Assembly (NCBI RefSeq): GCF_027409185.1
Contig: NC_084466.1
Location: forward strand, 77,854,501-77,918,500
From: Cynocephalus volans
Taxonomy: Eukaryota > Chordata > Mammalia > Dermoptera > Cynocephalidae
Reading direction: 5' to 3'
DNA length: 64,000 nucleotides
Each line of letters starts with the position of its first letter. Positions within the stretch are counted from its first letter, which is position 1. A program made the translations under genes and the position numbers. The notes beneath the pieces were generated by a model. It was not told the DNA's origin. It saw only the letters and a program-made list of their open reading frames with translations, and did no database searches. Positions 1 to 11,074 of the stretch are shown here, piece after piece.

Positions 1-765
1 CCTCCGGACACGACCCAGGACCTTTGAAAGTTCTTGTTCAGATTTTAGAGCGGATGTTCCCTCAGGCCTGTCCCCCAGAGTGGTCTGACCTTAGAAATCT
101 CCACAGTAGTCCATGGTTGTGAATGACTCACTTCCCTACTGCGTGGTAGTGGAAGGGGCTGATATGTGAAGTCAGAGGACATTAGTTCTAGTAGGCATGC
201 TTTTCTTAGGTAGCAGGTGTAAAAGACCTCTGAGCTTGAGAAATTGTGAAACCCATCTTAACACGCTCCTGCAGTGTAGTACTCTTCTTCTCAGCCCTTG
301 GTAGTATCTTTAACATTCTCAGGGTACCAATCGCTCTGTTTTGTGCCTGTCTTCCCCCGCAAACTGACCTGGAAGACAGGAACCTGACCTCATCTCTGAA
401 TTCACAGGGTCTGTAATGTGTCTAGCACAAAGCTTAATTCCGTTTGTTGTATGACCTAGAAAGGCTTCAACTGGATTCGGGAGCTGAGAGCTGCTCCTGG
501 GACTTGATGTATTCATAAGGTGCTTGAGCAGTAAACAGCAGAAGCAACCTTGGATTAGAAAAAGGGTGGGCTCCACTTGGTTGCTTAGGTATCTTTTTAT
601 TTTTTTGTTTCTTTAAAATTTTTTTTCTCTCTTTTTAGGTATTTTAGTTTGATCATCAGTAGTCCTTAGCTGTAGCAGGAGGCCTTACTAAGGCAAATAG
701 ATACTGAAGCTTTTAATCTAAGTCTAATTAGCAAAGGAACACAGGTCTGTGATCCTTATCTAATA

Positions 766-955
766 ATAGCCACCACTTACTGAACATTTTATGAGTTACC
801 ATTGTGCTTTGGGCTTTAAAAGCAATATCATGTTTAATACTCATAATCCTATAAATTGGTTAGTATTGTTAGGTGAGGAAACTGAATCAAGTAGTTACAT
901 AACTTACCTGGTGACAAAGCCCAGGTTTGAATTTAAGTCCTTTTGACTTCATATA
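766..955 (+). repeat. MIR SINE fragment
   Basis: The order of MIR motifs is recognisable: CACTTACTGAACATTTTATG, a 'tcataatcct' block, 'gaggaaactgaa', and 'cccaggtttgaa'. It is an old, diverged mammalian tRNA-derived SINE. Confidence 0.75.
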
Positions 956-1269
956 CTTAACTATCCTGCGATGAAATCTGCATTTACCCTCTAAATCAGA
1001 ACAATTTGCTTTCCTGCCTTTTTTTGGGGGGTGGAGGCATGAAGGGTGTCTTACTAGATGAGGACTGAGAACCATTGGCATGTCACAAAATCCTCTGAAA
1101 TATATTGTCTCTCATTATATATGCTGCCCTGTAATTTTATATTCCTTGTTCTCTTGGTACTAGGGACTTTATATTCATTAGCTCTGCCATAATATGCTTT
1201 CTTTCTTATACTGTTCTAGTGCAGCTCCTCAAATAATTTACCTCTTATATTTGATTTACTATATGCTTT

Positions 1270-2015
1270 ATTTTAAAATTTTTTCATAAAAATTGTGTAT
1301 ATTTAATGTGTACCACATGATGTTTTGATATATGTATAAGTAGTGAATTATTACTGCAGTTAAGCAATTAACACCATTTCCTCACATTTACCTTTTTTGT
1401 GTGTGTGATGAGAGCACTTGAAATCTACTCTCTTAGCAAATTTCCAGTATACCATACAGTATTATAAACTATAGTCATCATGCTGTACGTTAGATCTTTA
1501 GACTTATTCATCCTACTTAATTGTGGCCTTATGCTGTTTGACCACCATCTCCCCTTTTCCTCTACTTTTTGCCTCTGGACCAGTATTCTACTCTGCTTCT
1601 ATGTATTTGACTTTTTAAGATTCCACATATAAGTGAGATCGTGCAGTATTTTTTTATCTGGCCTATTTCACTTAGCATAAAGCCCTCCAATTTCATCCGT
1701 GTTATTGCAAATGACATGATCTCCTTTTTAAAGGCTGAATAATATTCCATTGCATATGTATACCACAATTTCTTTATTCATTCACCTGTTGATGGATGCT
1801 TAGATTGTTTCCATAGCTTGGCTATTGTGAATTATGCTGCAATGAACAGGGAAATGCAGATATCTCTTCAAGATATGGATTTCATTTCCTTTGTATATGC
1901 ACGCAGCAGTGGGATTGCTAGATCATATGGTAGTTCTAGTTTTAATTTTTTGAGGAACCTCTCCTTACTGTTTTCCATAATGTGCATACCAGTTTACATT
2001 TCCAACAGCGTTGTA
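1270..2015 (-). repeat. L1 3' end (L1MA-like), antisense
   Basis: Read on the - strand this is the end of L1 ORF2 followed by its 3' UTR. Landmarks on the + strand are 'tgatgttttgatatatgtat', 'tccacatataagtgagatc' and 'ggctattgtgaattatgctg'. Short open stretches inside it are remnants of ORF2, disrupted by stops. Confidence 0.85.
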
Positions 2016-2381
2016 TAAAGGATCTCTAAAATGGTCGCTAGAGGAATAAATAAATGAATTGCTAATTAAAGCATGTTTGTGAATGTCAGAAATAAAAAAC
2101 AGCTTTGGAAAAAAGATTCAGGAATACTGAATTGAAGAAGTAGGGAAAAACAATTAGGAGTCAGGTGGTAATCAGATCTCTCTGTAGATAGGTAGATCGT
2201 CCCTCCAATTAAGGTAATAGGTGGCAGCTTCCATTAGAATCTGAAATAAATGGAGAAACCCGGGATAAATCTGAACCAACTTGATCAGGAGAAAGAAAGG
2301 GTGGGTGAAAGTGGAAGGCAATAAAAGGACACAAACAAACTAAACTAGGATATTGGGCTGGGCCTGAGCACATGTGGGCAG

Positions 2382-2993
2382 ATGGAACGCTTTGTCGGTG
2401 TTCCCTGTGGCTTGTACCAGGGATATGGGACCACCCTGCCTTTGGGCCAGACTGGACTTCCAGGGCACCAACAGCCTGACTGGTGGCAAAACATGGGCCC
2501 TTCCACCTTCCTGGCCAGGCCAGTGCTGGTCGTTCCCTCCAATGCCTCTGGCTACTGCATGAACCCTTCCAAGAGGGCACAGCTTCAGTCCATTCTTGCC
2601 CAGATGAACCCCAACATGAACCTGCGGCTGTGCAAGGCCAACACCAAGGAGGTGGGAGTGCAGGTGAGCCTGCGGGTGGACAAGTCTGTGCAGTGCTCCC
2701 TGGGGCCTCCCATCCTGCACAGCCACTCGCCCTGGGACAGCACCAGCCACGGGGAGCCCCCACCAGCATGGGGAGTCTATTCACCCGTGATCGGCCGCAG
2801 GGGTTTGGTGCAACTGCGGCTACAGAAGGATGAGGAAGATGGGGAGGGCAAGGCGCTTTCGAGCCCTGCTGAGGCCGGCCAGCAGCGGCCACCAAAAACA
2901 AAGTCAGAAGATGACAGGCAGGAGGAACTCGGACAGCCTGATGAGTTAGGGGAAGAAGATGATGTGCGTCCTCGAGAAAGAAAGAGCAAGCAG
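2382..2993 (+). CDS. ZAR1L: ZAR1L coding exon 1
   Basis: This exon has 204 codons from ATG to a CAG|GTACAC donor. The start gives the MERF... N-terminus typical of ZAR1L, with G at +4. The sequence just before the ATG ends in GCAG, so a splice acceptor there, joining a non-coding first exon, is possible. The last ~50 residues alternate acidic and basic runs. Reading through the donor gives a longer open frame to 3155 that loses the zinc domain and is not the product. Confidence 0.92.
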
Positions 2994-5311
2994 GTACACA
3001 GAGACACAGCCTCCAACTGGCTCCATAAGCCCAACTTCCAGGTGCACTTTCTCTTCCCTCTTCTTAGCCCTCTGCCAGTCCCACTTTCTCTCTTCTTTCC
3101 CATTTCTAGGGCAATAACAGCAAATTTCCTCTTGCTTCCTCCCTTTATTTGGTGAAGGAGAGGGAATCCTGAAAACATGTGTTTTAAGTGGCCTGTATTT
3201 TTTCTAAGTTTTTGGCAAGTTACGGTGCCAACCCTAACTAAGCCTGTGAAAGCCGAAAATTCTGGCAACCATTGCTTTTATGAATGACGAGACAAAGAAG
3301 GGCTTCCAGTCTGTGAAATATGAAGTCAGATCTTCGTTTTGGGGAGATTGTGCTGGTGGCATTGTGCAAAATGGATTGGAAAAGTATGAAAGATAGCAGC
3401 AAGAAGAATCCCAGAGTAATCCTTAGAGATGAGAAGCTAAATTAATGTAGTAGAATTGAGAATAGATATGTAAGGTTAAAGAGGTAAATTTTTTTTCTTA
3501 CATAAAGCCATAAGGAAAGAAGGAACTAGCTGTTTTCTTCAACATGGTGAAAGACTTTCCCCCCTTATTTTCAGCTTTTGGAACGAAAATATGGTTATTT
3601 TCACTGCAGAGATTGTAACACCAGATGGGAGAGTGCCTATGTGTGGTGCATTTCCGGAACTAATAAGGTAAGTAAAAGTGAGAGGACATGAGAGAAGACT
3701 GGGGTGGGTGCAGGTGTTAGATGGAGAAGTCTGTTTCCTCACAGAGCATGACTGTCATAAGGCTGTGTCATTCATCTTGGCATCCTTGGTGCCAGGCATG
3801 CAATAAGTGCTTAGTGAATGTTCGATGGCCCTGCATCAGACTGCCCACCTGAGTTCCTGGACAACTACCTGGCATTATATTTGATTTGGTAGTTCTGTAG
3901 GACAAAATATCGGGTTTTTTACATAAACTTCTCTCCTTGCCTACATTGGGACTTTCTGTAAACATATTTTAGTTGGTATATTTTGAACAGGTTTGGGCCT
4001 TAGCGCTAGGAAATTTCCCTTGTTTGTCCACGAGGTGGGGCAATAAGAAAAATAATTTATTGCAAAGGTTAGCCTGTAAGAGAGTGACTTAGGTTAAGCC
4101 TAACTTCTTTTCTCTCCTAATTTGAGTTAAATGTCAACATATTAGGATTGGGAAAGACTTTACATTCAATTCTGTGTTTCTAGATTTTCATGAATGACCA
4201 TAGGCTCTGGTCATAGTGGGCCCTCATTTCAGAATGAGAATGGGGTCTGTGGCTGAGCAGCTTCTGTCTCCTTCCAGTTGGCCTGTGCACTTCATTTTGC
4301 AACAGTCTACATGGGGCCTACTTCAATAACTTCTAAAAGCATTTGAGTTTGAGTCTCCTGTACTGTTGCATGTTTGGATGCTGCCTTTCTAACTGGTGGA
4401 CTGCGAAGGAAGAGGATAAAAGGGAATGCTGAGATCTGACGGAAAATGTGCCTTTTCAGAGTAGCCACTTACTAGATCCAGGAGGTGAATAGATTTTTAA
4501 CCTGTTAAAAATTATTTCCCTTCTCTTGCCAGAAGAAAAACAATGAGTTTAATTCAAACATTCCTAGGCACTAGCATACAAAGAACAAGACATGGAACTT
4601 GTTTTTCTGGTGGGTACTATAGAGATTACAAGAAGACTCCTTGATTTATCAAAGTCTAGGTAAATTGTTAATCTTGCCTCTCCCTAACAGTGCAATGACT
4701 CAAACTTATTCTGATGGGAGTGATGCAGACCAAATACAATTTGTGATATTAGCAATGGCACCTATGGCATGGAAGTGGTCCAGAAATAATGCAGGTGGGA
4801 GATGCTTAGCTCTGTCAGTGACTAACCCTGTCTGTGGAAAGGCATCATGATGTCCAAGTAGGATTTTGAAGGATAAATAGGAGTTCACCAAGTAAGGCAG
4901 GGAGAAAACCACAGTAAAATACACAAAGCTTAGAAAGCACATGGTATTGATGGTAACCAGAAGTAACTTAAAGTTCAAGTGGAGAAATACTGAAAAATGA
5001 ATCACGTAAGGGTTAATAGACCAGGACAAAAGGAGACCAGCTCACACAGTGAGTAAAATTATTTTAACAGCTACTTCCCATTGAGTACTTACTACAGTAC
5101 TTTATATACGTTATTGGGTAGTTATCAGTACTACAGGAAAAAGTCAGTAACATTATCCCAATTTCATAGGTAAGAAAAAGTAGGTTAAAAGTAAGAAAAA
5201 GTGACTGATTGCACTAGTAGAGCTTAAAAACTCAAGGGTAGAGGTGGGGTGAAAGCAAGGTACAAGGTGAGGAAATGGATTACTTAAATTAGAACTGGGA
5301 GCCGAGGGAGG

Positions 5312-5346
<35 letters not shown>

Positions 5347-8300
5347 TGTGTAAGCTTTTATAAAAGGCAAATTTCTCTTTAGGTTTACTTCAAACAACTC
5401 TGTTGCAAATGCCAAAAGTGTTTTAACCCTTACCGAGTAGAAGCAATCCAATGTCAGGTAAGCATATAGAACACTTCCATTGTGTCTTATGTTTCTGTTC
5501 TTAAACATGAAACCTCTGTGGCAAAATGTTGGGATTTGATAGAATTGGATCTTGGTATGGGAGTGTTAGGTTTTCCATATGTTTCAAGTTTTATGATTAT
5601 GTATTTTAGAAAATGAAATGAAAGCACAAATTCTAGTTCTTTTTTGGGGGGAAGAAGGATTATTCACTATTTTAAGTTGCTTTATGTGGTGTGTTTGTAT
5701 ATGGTGTATGTGTGTTTTTCTTCAGAGGCATCTCGTGTACAGTTAGAATGTAGTAATTTAATAGATAACCATTACTAAACTTTTACTATGTGCCAAACTT
5801 TGGGCTAAGTGCTTTAAATGTTACCTCTGTAATCTAAACTTTTTGATAGGTGTTATCATCATTTTATAGATCAGAAAGCTAAGTTCAATAAGATAACATG
5901 CCCAAGGTTAGACCGACAGTAAATATTATAGCTATGATTGGATTTCGTGGTGTCTCCAGTGTTTAGAAAGTCACATAACTAGATGAGCTCTTAACTTCCT
6001 ATTAAGTTCTCTTGAGTTTGGGGGGGCAGGTGGTGGTGGGGAGATCTAAAATAGCTTGAAGGAAACCTGTCTCTAAAAGTTTCAGAAAAGTGTGACATAG
6101 TTGATTTCAATAATCAATAGGATTTTTTTTTTTTTTTTTGTCTTTTTCGTGACCGGCACTCAGCCAGTGAGTGCACCGGCCATTCCTATATAGGATCCCC
6201 CCCCACCCATCCGAACCCGCAGCGGGAGTGTCGCCGCGCTCGAGCGCCACACTCACCCGAGTGCACCATGGGCTCAGCCCTCAATAGGATTTTTTAAAAC
6301 CTAAATCCTTTTCCTATCATTAGTAGAAATATTTTTAAAACTACTTTATAAATGATTTATTCTCAGATTTTCCAGTCTGACATTCTTATTAGTCTGCTTA
6401 TGTTTAATATAACTACTGATTAAATTGGGTTTAAATATATCTTCTATTTTTCTAAATTTTTCTTCTTGTGTTCATTTGAATTTTTTTTTTTAAAGAAAAA
6501 AAATTATTTCACTTTCTCCTCTATCTTGGTTGTTATTCTTTCTTTAATGTTTTTCTGATGGGTACTATAGAGATTACAATAAGACTCCTTGATTTATCAA
6601 AGCCTAGGTAAATTGTTAATCTTACCTCTCCCTGACAATGCAATGACTTTAGAAATTCTGACTCCATATCACTTCATCTTAATTTATATGCTGCTGTTCT
6701 TGTATATTTTAATTTTACCCATATTTTAAACTTTACAAGATATTATTATTTTCTACATTTTATTCATTTAGCTTTAGCTACATATAATGGTACATCAAAA
6801 AGTTCATGGAAAGATTAGTATTTTTTAAATTTAACATATAAGATGGATTTATTTTTATTTTGTGGCAGCTGGCCAGTATGGGGATCCTAATATCTTTTAA
6901 TTCTGTTTTTCTATGAACTTTTTGAAGTACCCTCGTATTTCTATTTATTTATCCTTTCTGTTGTACTTAAGCCTTTTTGTATCTGGGATCACCTTCCTTT
7001 TACCTGAAGAACACACTTTAATATATTCTGTGGTACAGGTCTGAAGATGGCAAATTCTATTTTATCTGGATCCTTTTTTTTTTGGCGGGGGGGGGGGGTT
7101 GGCCAGTACAGGGTTCAAACCCTGGACGTTGGTGTTATCAGCACGACACTCTAACCAGCCGAGCTAACTGGCCAACCCTGGATATGTTAAGAGATTTTCG
7201 ATGGGTATAGAATTTTGAGGTTGGCAGTAGTAGTTGTTTTGCTCTTTAAGGATCTAACTTTCATTGTTTCTGTGAAGTGGGCTGTTAGTCTAATCGTACA
7301 TCCTTTGATGCAATCTCTTCCCCCACCCCCTTCTTAAATCTACTTGCTTTTAAGATATTTCTCTGTGCTTTGGTTTTCAGCCGCCTTATAATTTGTCTAG
7401 TTCTGGTTTCTTTATGAGGGTATTTCAAAAAGTTCATGGTAAGAATTGTATTATCTTTCAGTTCTATTTTTCAACGAACTTTTTGAAGAACCCTCGTATT
7501 TATCCTGCTTGGGGTTCATAGTGTTTCATGAATTTGTAGCTTAAAGATGTTCATGATGTTTGGAAAATTACCAACCATTATCTTTTCAAATATTAATTCT
7601 GTTCCCATTCTCTGTCTCTTTCAACTACTCCTATTAGAACTTTTTACCACATTCCTTTATGTCTCTTATGCCCTTTTCTATATTTTCCATGCTTTTGTCT
7701 CTCCTTGGTTCAGGTTGGGTATCATCTACTAAACTATCTTCCGTTTCTATTTTTCATCTTGGCTCTTAACAATCTGCTATTAAACCCATCCATTGAGTCA
7801 CTGTTATTTTTCTTTTCTAGAATCTTTCTTTTTTTTTTTTTTTTAAATATACTTTCTTATGTAATACTTATTTTTATTTATTTATTTATTTTTTTGTCTT
7901 TTTCGTGACCGGCACTCAGCCAGTGAGTGCACTGGCCATTCCCATATAGGATCCGAACCCGCGGCGGGAGCTTCTCTGCGCTCCCAGCGCAGCACTCTCC
8001 CGAGTGCGCCACGGGCTCGGCCCAGAATCTTTCTTTTTCTTTAAAAAAAAAAAAAAAAACTTTCAGTTCCTGCTGGAAATAATAGTCTTATTTTCTTGAA
8101 CATGAAAGTGCCCCTTTGTAACTCCAAGGTCAAGGGTTTGGATCCCTGTCCTCACCATCCACCAAAGATAAATAAATAACCAAGAGACAGAATATCATAC
8201 TTGGAAAACCAAGAGGATACCAACAGACCCACAGGGGATTAAGTTAATGAAGTTATCTGACACAGATTTTAAAATGAGTGGTAGATGTCATACCTTAAAA

Positions 8301-10687
8301 AGTCTTATGAAGGAAATTGGCCCCAAATATCAGGCTTACCTTTATTTCTGGGTTTTCTCCTCTAATACTTTCATAATTCTCCAGTGCCTTTAAGCAATTA
8401 TTTATTTTTAGCTCAGATATTCTAGTTGTCTGGGAGCCTTGGTCAGAATTACCTACTCTACCATTGCCAGAAGCAGACATCTACCCTTAGAGTAAATCTT
8501 TATCTAGCCTTTTCTTCCTTGTAAAGATATTGTGAGAATTAAATGAATTAATCTACATAAAGTTTTTAGAACAGTGCTAGGCATATAGTAAACACCTTGA
8601 GTACTAACTATTAAGGTTTTTATTTTAGTTTTTTTATTGAAACATAATGTATATTTGTGTGGTACAGAGTTGAATATCAATACATTTATTCAATGTGTGA
8701 TCAAATCAAGGTAATTAGTACATTCATCATTACAAAATTCAATCATTTCTTTGTGACAAGGACGTTTGGTCTCCGCTCTTCTAGCTATTTCATAACATGC
8801 AGTAAATTATTAATTGGAGATGCCTAGCTTGACTATACACACATACAACTCATTTTTCCTACCTAGCTATTATGTGTCAGTAAGCCAACCTCTCACTAAC
8901 CCCCCACCTCTACTAACCACAGTTCTTTCCACTGAAAGTTCAACTTACTCTCTCTCCCTCCCCCCTCCCTCCCCCGTCTCCCTCCCTGTCTCCCTCCCCC
9001 ATCTCTCTCTCACTCTCTCCCCCGTCTCTCTCCCTCACTCCCCCTCCCTCCCCCTCTCTCTCACTCTCTCCCCTGTCTCTCTCCCTGACTCCCTCCCTCC
9101 CTCGTCTCTCTCCCTCCCTCCCTCGTCTCTCTCCCTCCCTCCCTCCCCTGTCTCTCCCTCCTTCCCTCCACATATCTCTCCCTCCCCCCTCCCTCCCTCC
9201 CCCATCTCCCTTCCTCCCTCCCCCACCATGTCCCACCACCAGCTCATTCTTCCCCTGTCCCCCTCCCTCCTCCTTTTCTTCTCTGTCCCTGTCCCTCCAT
9301 CTCGCACTATGAGTAATAACATGTATTTCTCTTTCTGTGCTTGGCTTATTTCACTTAACATAATTTTCTCCAAGCTCATCCATGTTGCATTGTATGGCAG
9401 AACTTCATACTTTTTTATGCTGAGTAGTGTTCCATTTTGTATATATACCACATTTGTTTTATCCAATTATCCATCGATGGACATTTAGGTTGGTTCCATG
9501 CCTTGGCTATTGTGAAGAGCTGTGGTAAACATGGGAGTGCAGGTATCTCTTTGACATGATGATTTCCATTCCTTTGGGTATATACCCAGCATTGGGATTG
9601 CTGGATTGCATGGCAGCTCTATCTGTTTGACAAACCTCCATACTGTTTTGCATAATGGCTGTACTAATTTACAGTCCCACCATAGAATTTTCTTATAAGG
9701 AGGCATACGCCTCAATGGGAGCGTGGAGGATATGGATATAGTACACAAAAGTGTATAGTATGTTTGGTAAATCATATTTAGGACTCCTATTTGGAAAATT
9801 CCTGCTTTGACAATATAAAAAAGTAAATCTTGACTTATTTTGGATGGCTATGGGACATATGTAGAAAATAGAGCAATGATTATCAATGGCAAAGATTGGC
9901 AAGTTTGGAAGGGTGAACCAGGGCAGTATACCAGTCTCCATAGGGTGTAATTTTTTATGTGTTGGAAGACAAAATGGGGTAATGGTTCAAAGGCTCTATT
10001 TTAAATCCTAGTAAAGATTAGGCATGTCTGGCAAGAAAAGGAAATTTAACATCCTCTAGAATACCTCTCCCTCCCAAGTTGTCACAACCCAAAATATCTC
10101 CAGACTTTGCCAAATTTCCCTTGGGGGATAAAATCACCCCTGTTGAGAACAACTGCTTTAGTACTTTTAAAATGTTCCCATTTAGATAATCAAATTACTT
10201 AATTCCCACCAACTGCCCCTCACCCCCTCCTGGCTACAAATGTAAAATCCTATGCAGTGAAGACACTCTACAGAACTCTCTAACTTGTGAAATTTTTATT
10301 ATATTGTCTTGATTGATCACAGAAGATGTTTAAGAGAATATTGCTGAGCCATTCGTCTTGGGGGGGAAAATGTATGGCATTTAACAGGGTACAGGTGGTT
10401 TTGTACAACTTGGTCTTGAGCTTCTCATAGGACTCAAAGGAAGATAAAGATATTAGGGGTAATAGGGAGAAATATTTGGATTTGAATATTACATTGGAAA
10501 CTAATTTGATCATTCAGTGTCCAAACTTTTTTGTTTTCTAAAGACCTGTTCAAAGTTTTGTTGTTCCTGTCCTCAAAAGAAAAGACACATTGATCTCAGG
10601 AGGCCTCATCGACAGGAACTGTGTGGTCGCTGCAAAGACAAGAGATTCTCCTGTGGTAATATTTACAGCTTTAAATACATCATGTGA
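2382..10687 (+). CDS. ZAR1L: ZAR1L, zygote arrest 1-like protein (whole gene, 4 coding exons)
   Basis: Coding exons 2382-2993, 3575-3667, 5383-5457 and 10544-10687 join in phase 0 at every junction and give 307 residues plus a TGA stop. All introns are GT...AG. The N-terminal two thirds is low-complexity and ends in an acidic/basic stretch (E, D, K, R rich, residues ~150-204). The C-terminal ~100 residues carry the Cys-rich 3CxxC-type zinc-binding domain of the ZAR family, with HCRDC, CCKCQKC, CCSC and CGRC pairs. ZAR1/ZAR1L proteins are oocyte RNA-binding proteins that bind the 3' UTRs of maternal mRNAs and repress their translation; that role is family knowledge. The length is close to the ~320 residues I expect for human ZAR1L. 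The neighbour FRY is convergent on the other strand, as in human 13q13.1. Recognition is firm. Any 5' non-coding exon is not resolved. Confidence 0.93.
3575..3667 (+). CDS. ZAR1L: ZAR1L coding exon 2, start of zinc domain
   Basis: This exon has 31 codons between a pyrimidine tract with TTTTCAG and a GTAAGT donor. It encodes LLERKYGYFHCRDCNTRW and continues to a second Trp-Cys pair. The HxCxxC pattern begins the 3CxxC zinc-binding domain. Both borders are phase 0. Confidence 0.92.
4600..4700 (+). repeat. 101-bp direct repeat, copy 1 (ZAR1L intron 2)
   Basis: It matches 6548-6648 over about 101 bases with about six mismatches by eye (~94 %). Core motif: GGGTACTATAGAGATTACAA, then 'gactccttgatttatcaaag'. 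It fits no SINE or L1 that I recognise. Confidence 0.8.
5065..5200 (+). repeat. MIR fragment
   Basis: MIR-type order: 'attgagtacttactacagtactttatata', then 'cattatcccaatttcataggtaag'. It is diverged. Confidence 0.6.
5313..5351 (+). repeat. (GT)n microsatellite
   Basis: A near-uninterrupted TG run with one GGG interruption lies 32 bases before the acceptor of ZAR1L exon 3. It sits in intron 2 next to the branch-point region. Confidence 0.9.
5383..5457 (+). CDS. ZAR1L: ZAR1L coding exon 3, zinc domain
   Basis: This exon has 25 codons between TCTTTAG and GTAAGC, and both borders are phase 0. It encodes VYFKQLCCKCQKCFNPYRVE..., which contains two CxxC pairs. It lies between the two copies of a 101-bp direct repeat (4600-4700 and 6548-6648), so recombination between them would remove exactly this exon. 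Confidence 0.92.
5735..5965 (+). repeat. MIR SINE
   Basis: It contains 'acttttactatgtgccaaac', 'gggctaagtgctttaaatg', 'atcattttatagatcagaaa' and 'catgcccaaggttag', all in MIR order. Confidence 0.8.
6122..6280 (-). repeat. CYN SINE (composite form), antisense
   Basis: The poly-T at 6123-6140 is the tail. The body reads GACCGGCACTCAGCCAGTGA and ends '...gggctcagccc'. A target duplication, TCAATAGGATTTTTT, flanks it (6114 onward and 6281 onward). A C-rich run interrupts the 'ggatccgaaccc' block. Confidence 0.85.
6548..6648 (+). repeat. 101-bp direct repeat, copy 2 (ZAR1L intron 3)
   Basis: This is the second copy of the unit at 4600-4700, in the same orientation. The flanks are unrelated beyond the repeat. 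See copy 1. Confidence 0.8.
6788..6937. mobile_element. Palindromic mariner-type MITE with internal insertion
   Basis: The left arm 'ggtacatcaaaaagttcatgg' and right arm 'ctatgaactttttgaagtacc' are inverted copies. The interior is longer than in the other copies and holds an antisense CYN 3' end (6868-6893). Confidence 0.7.
7074..7176 (-). repeat. CYN SINE, monomeric tRNA-like form, antisense
   Basis: T- and G-rich tail, then 'ttggccagtacagggttcaa' and '...gccgagctaactggccaacc'. This is the reverse complement of a tRNA-Ile-like head. Short TCTGGAT/CCTGGAT flanks suggest a target duplication. Confidence 0.75.
7413..7498. mobile_element. Palindromic mariner-type MITE
   Basis: An 86-bp near-perfect palindrome with ends TATGAGGGTATTTCAAAAAG and 'ctttttgaagaaccctcgta'. 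It is flanked by TA and has no coding capacity. Confidence 0.8.
7835..8024 (-). repeat. CYN SINE (composite form), antisense
   Basis: T-rich tail with TTTA repeats, then CGTGACCGGCACTCAGCCAG, ending '...gccacgggctcggccc'. AGAATCTTTCTTTTT is duplicated at 7819-7833 and 8025-8039. Confidence 0.85.
8115..8190 (+). repeat. CYN SINE fragment, 5'-truncated
   Basis: 'ccaaggtcaagggtttggatcc' is followed by an A-rich tail with AAAT repeats. The tRNA A-box half is missing. Confidence 0.6.
8520..8605 (+). repeat. MIR 3' fragment
   Basis: 'ttgtgagaattaaatgaatt' and 'agtgctaggcatatagtaaa' are the end of a MIR. Confidence 0.6.
8615..9680 (-). repeat. L1 3' end, antisense, with expanded polypurine tract
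   Basis: On the - strand the end of ORF2 (9300-9680) is followed by the 3' UTR (8615-9300). Between them lies a 340-bp purine-rich block, seen as C/T on the + strand. The ORF2 part is broken by stops. The end of ORF2 reads like the end of the intact L1 at 43.9 kb. Confidence 0.85.
8942..9292. repeat. C/T-rich polypyrimidine minisatellite
   Basis: About 340 bases are almost pure C and T on the + strand, built from ragged units of TCTCTCTCCCTCCCTCCCTC with occasional G. It sits where the L1 3' UTR G-rich tract belongs. Any open frame through it (Pro/Ser/Leu or Gly/Glu/Arg) is low-complexity artefact. Confidence 0.9.
10544..10687 (+). CDS. ZAR1L: ZAR1L last coding exon
   Basis: This exon has 47 codons plus TGA, following a TTTTCTAAAG acceptor. 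It encodes TCSKFCCSCPQKKRHIDLRR and then the CGRCKDKRFSCG motif, ending in FKYIM. This is the conserved end of the ZAR zinc domain. The intron before it (5458-10543) is the longest of the gene and is mostly transposon-derived. Confidence 0.93.
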   Translation, partial: TCSKFCCSCPQKKRHIDLRRPHRQELCGRCKDKRFSCGNIYSFKYIM

Positions 10688-10838
10688 CAGGCAGTGGCTT
10701 GTGCAGGACACCTGAGCTCTTCTTGTAACATATTGTGCTGTCTTCCTTTTTTGTAACTTGGCTCTGATCCGGCATTGGAAAATGGACTAGGCTTTTGTAC
10801 TTTTTGTAGGTTGTATGACAGTGGTACAATGTGAATGG

Positions 10839-10849
10839 AATAAAATAAA
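10839..10849 (+). terminator. ZAR1L: ZAR1L polyadenylation signals
   Basis: Two overlapping AATAAA hexamers (10839-10844 and 10844-10849) lie about 150 bases after the ZAR1L stop. This fits a short 3' UTR. The cleavage site itself cannot be placed from sequence alone. Confidence 0.7.
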
Positions 10850-11074
10850 TGCATATGAACTAGACCTTGGAGGCACACTAACTGGTGATCTTGGGGTGAA
10901 AAATCAATATAGCATTGAGAAACATTAGATACTGTCCCTTATGTGAAGGGAACAATGAAGAGGAAAAAGTCATTAATAAGCTTTTGTAAGCTATGCTTTC
11001 TGAGGACTGGGAATATAGAGACAGTCAAGAGGCAAGGCCCTTGCTGTCAAGTATACATACTTACAGTAAATGCT

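Larger units (their letters stand above)
1..2381. other. ZAR1L upstream region
   Basis: No exon was recognised here. BRCA2 is the expected head-to-head neighbour to the left, but no BRCA2 coding sequence and no CpG island are visible. The stretch contains a MIR (766-955) and an antisense L1 3' end (1270-2015). Bases 1-765 and 2020-2380 show nothing identifiable; the ZAR1L promoter should lie in the region, but I cannot point to it. Confidence 0.5.

Noticed and set aside
1-2381. Expected BRCA2 first exons or shared CpG promoter
   Set aside because: Synteny predicts BRCA2 to the left, but no CpG-rich block or BRCA2 coding sequence is seen inside the window.
2209-2901. 230-codon frame antisense to ZAR1L exon 1
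   Set aside because: It is a GC-rich shadow of the true exon, with no conserved domain.
2777-3268. 163-codon frame antisense to ZAR1L exon 1
   Set aside because: It mirrors the repetitive charged coding sequence of ZAR1L; the real exon is on the + strand.
8814-9488. Long Pro/Ser/Leu-rich open frame and Gly/Glu/Arg-rich frames opposite
   Set aside because: They are translations of the C/T-rich tract in an L1 3' UTR; low complexity only.
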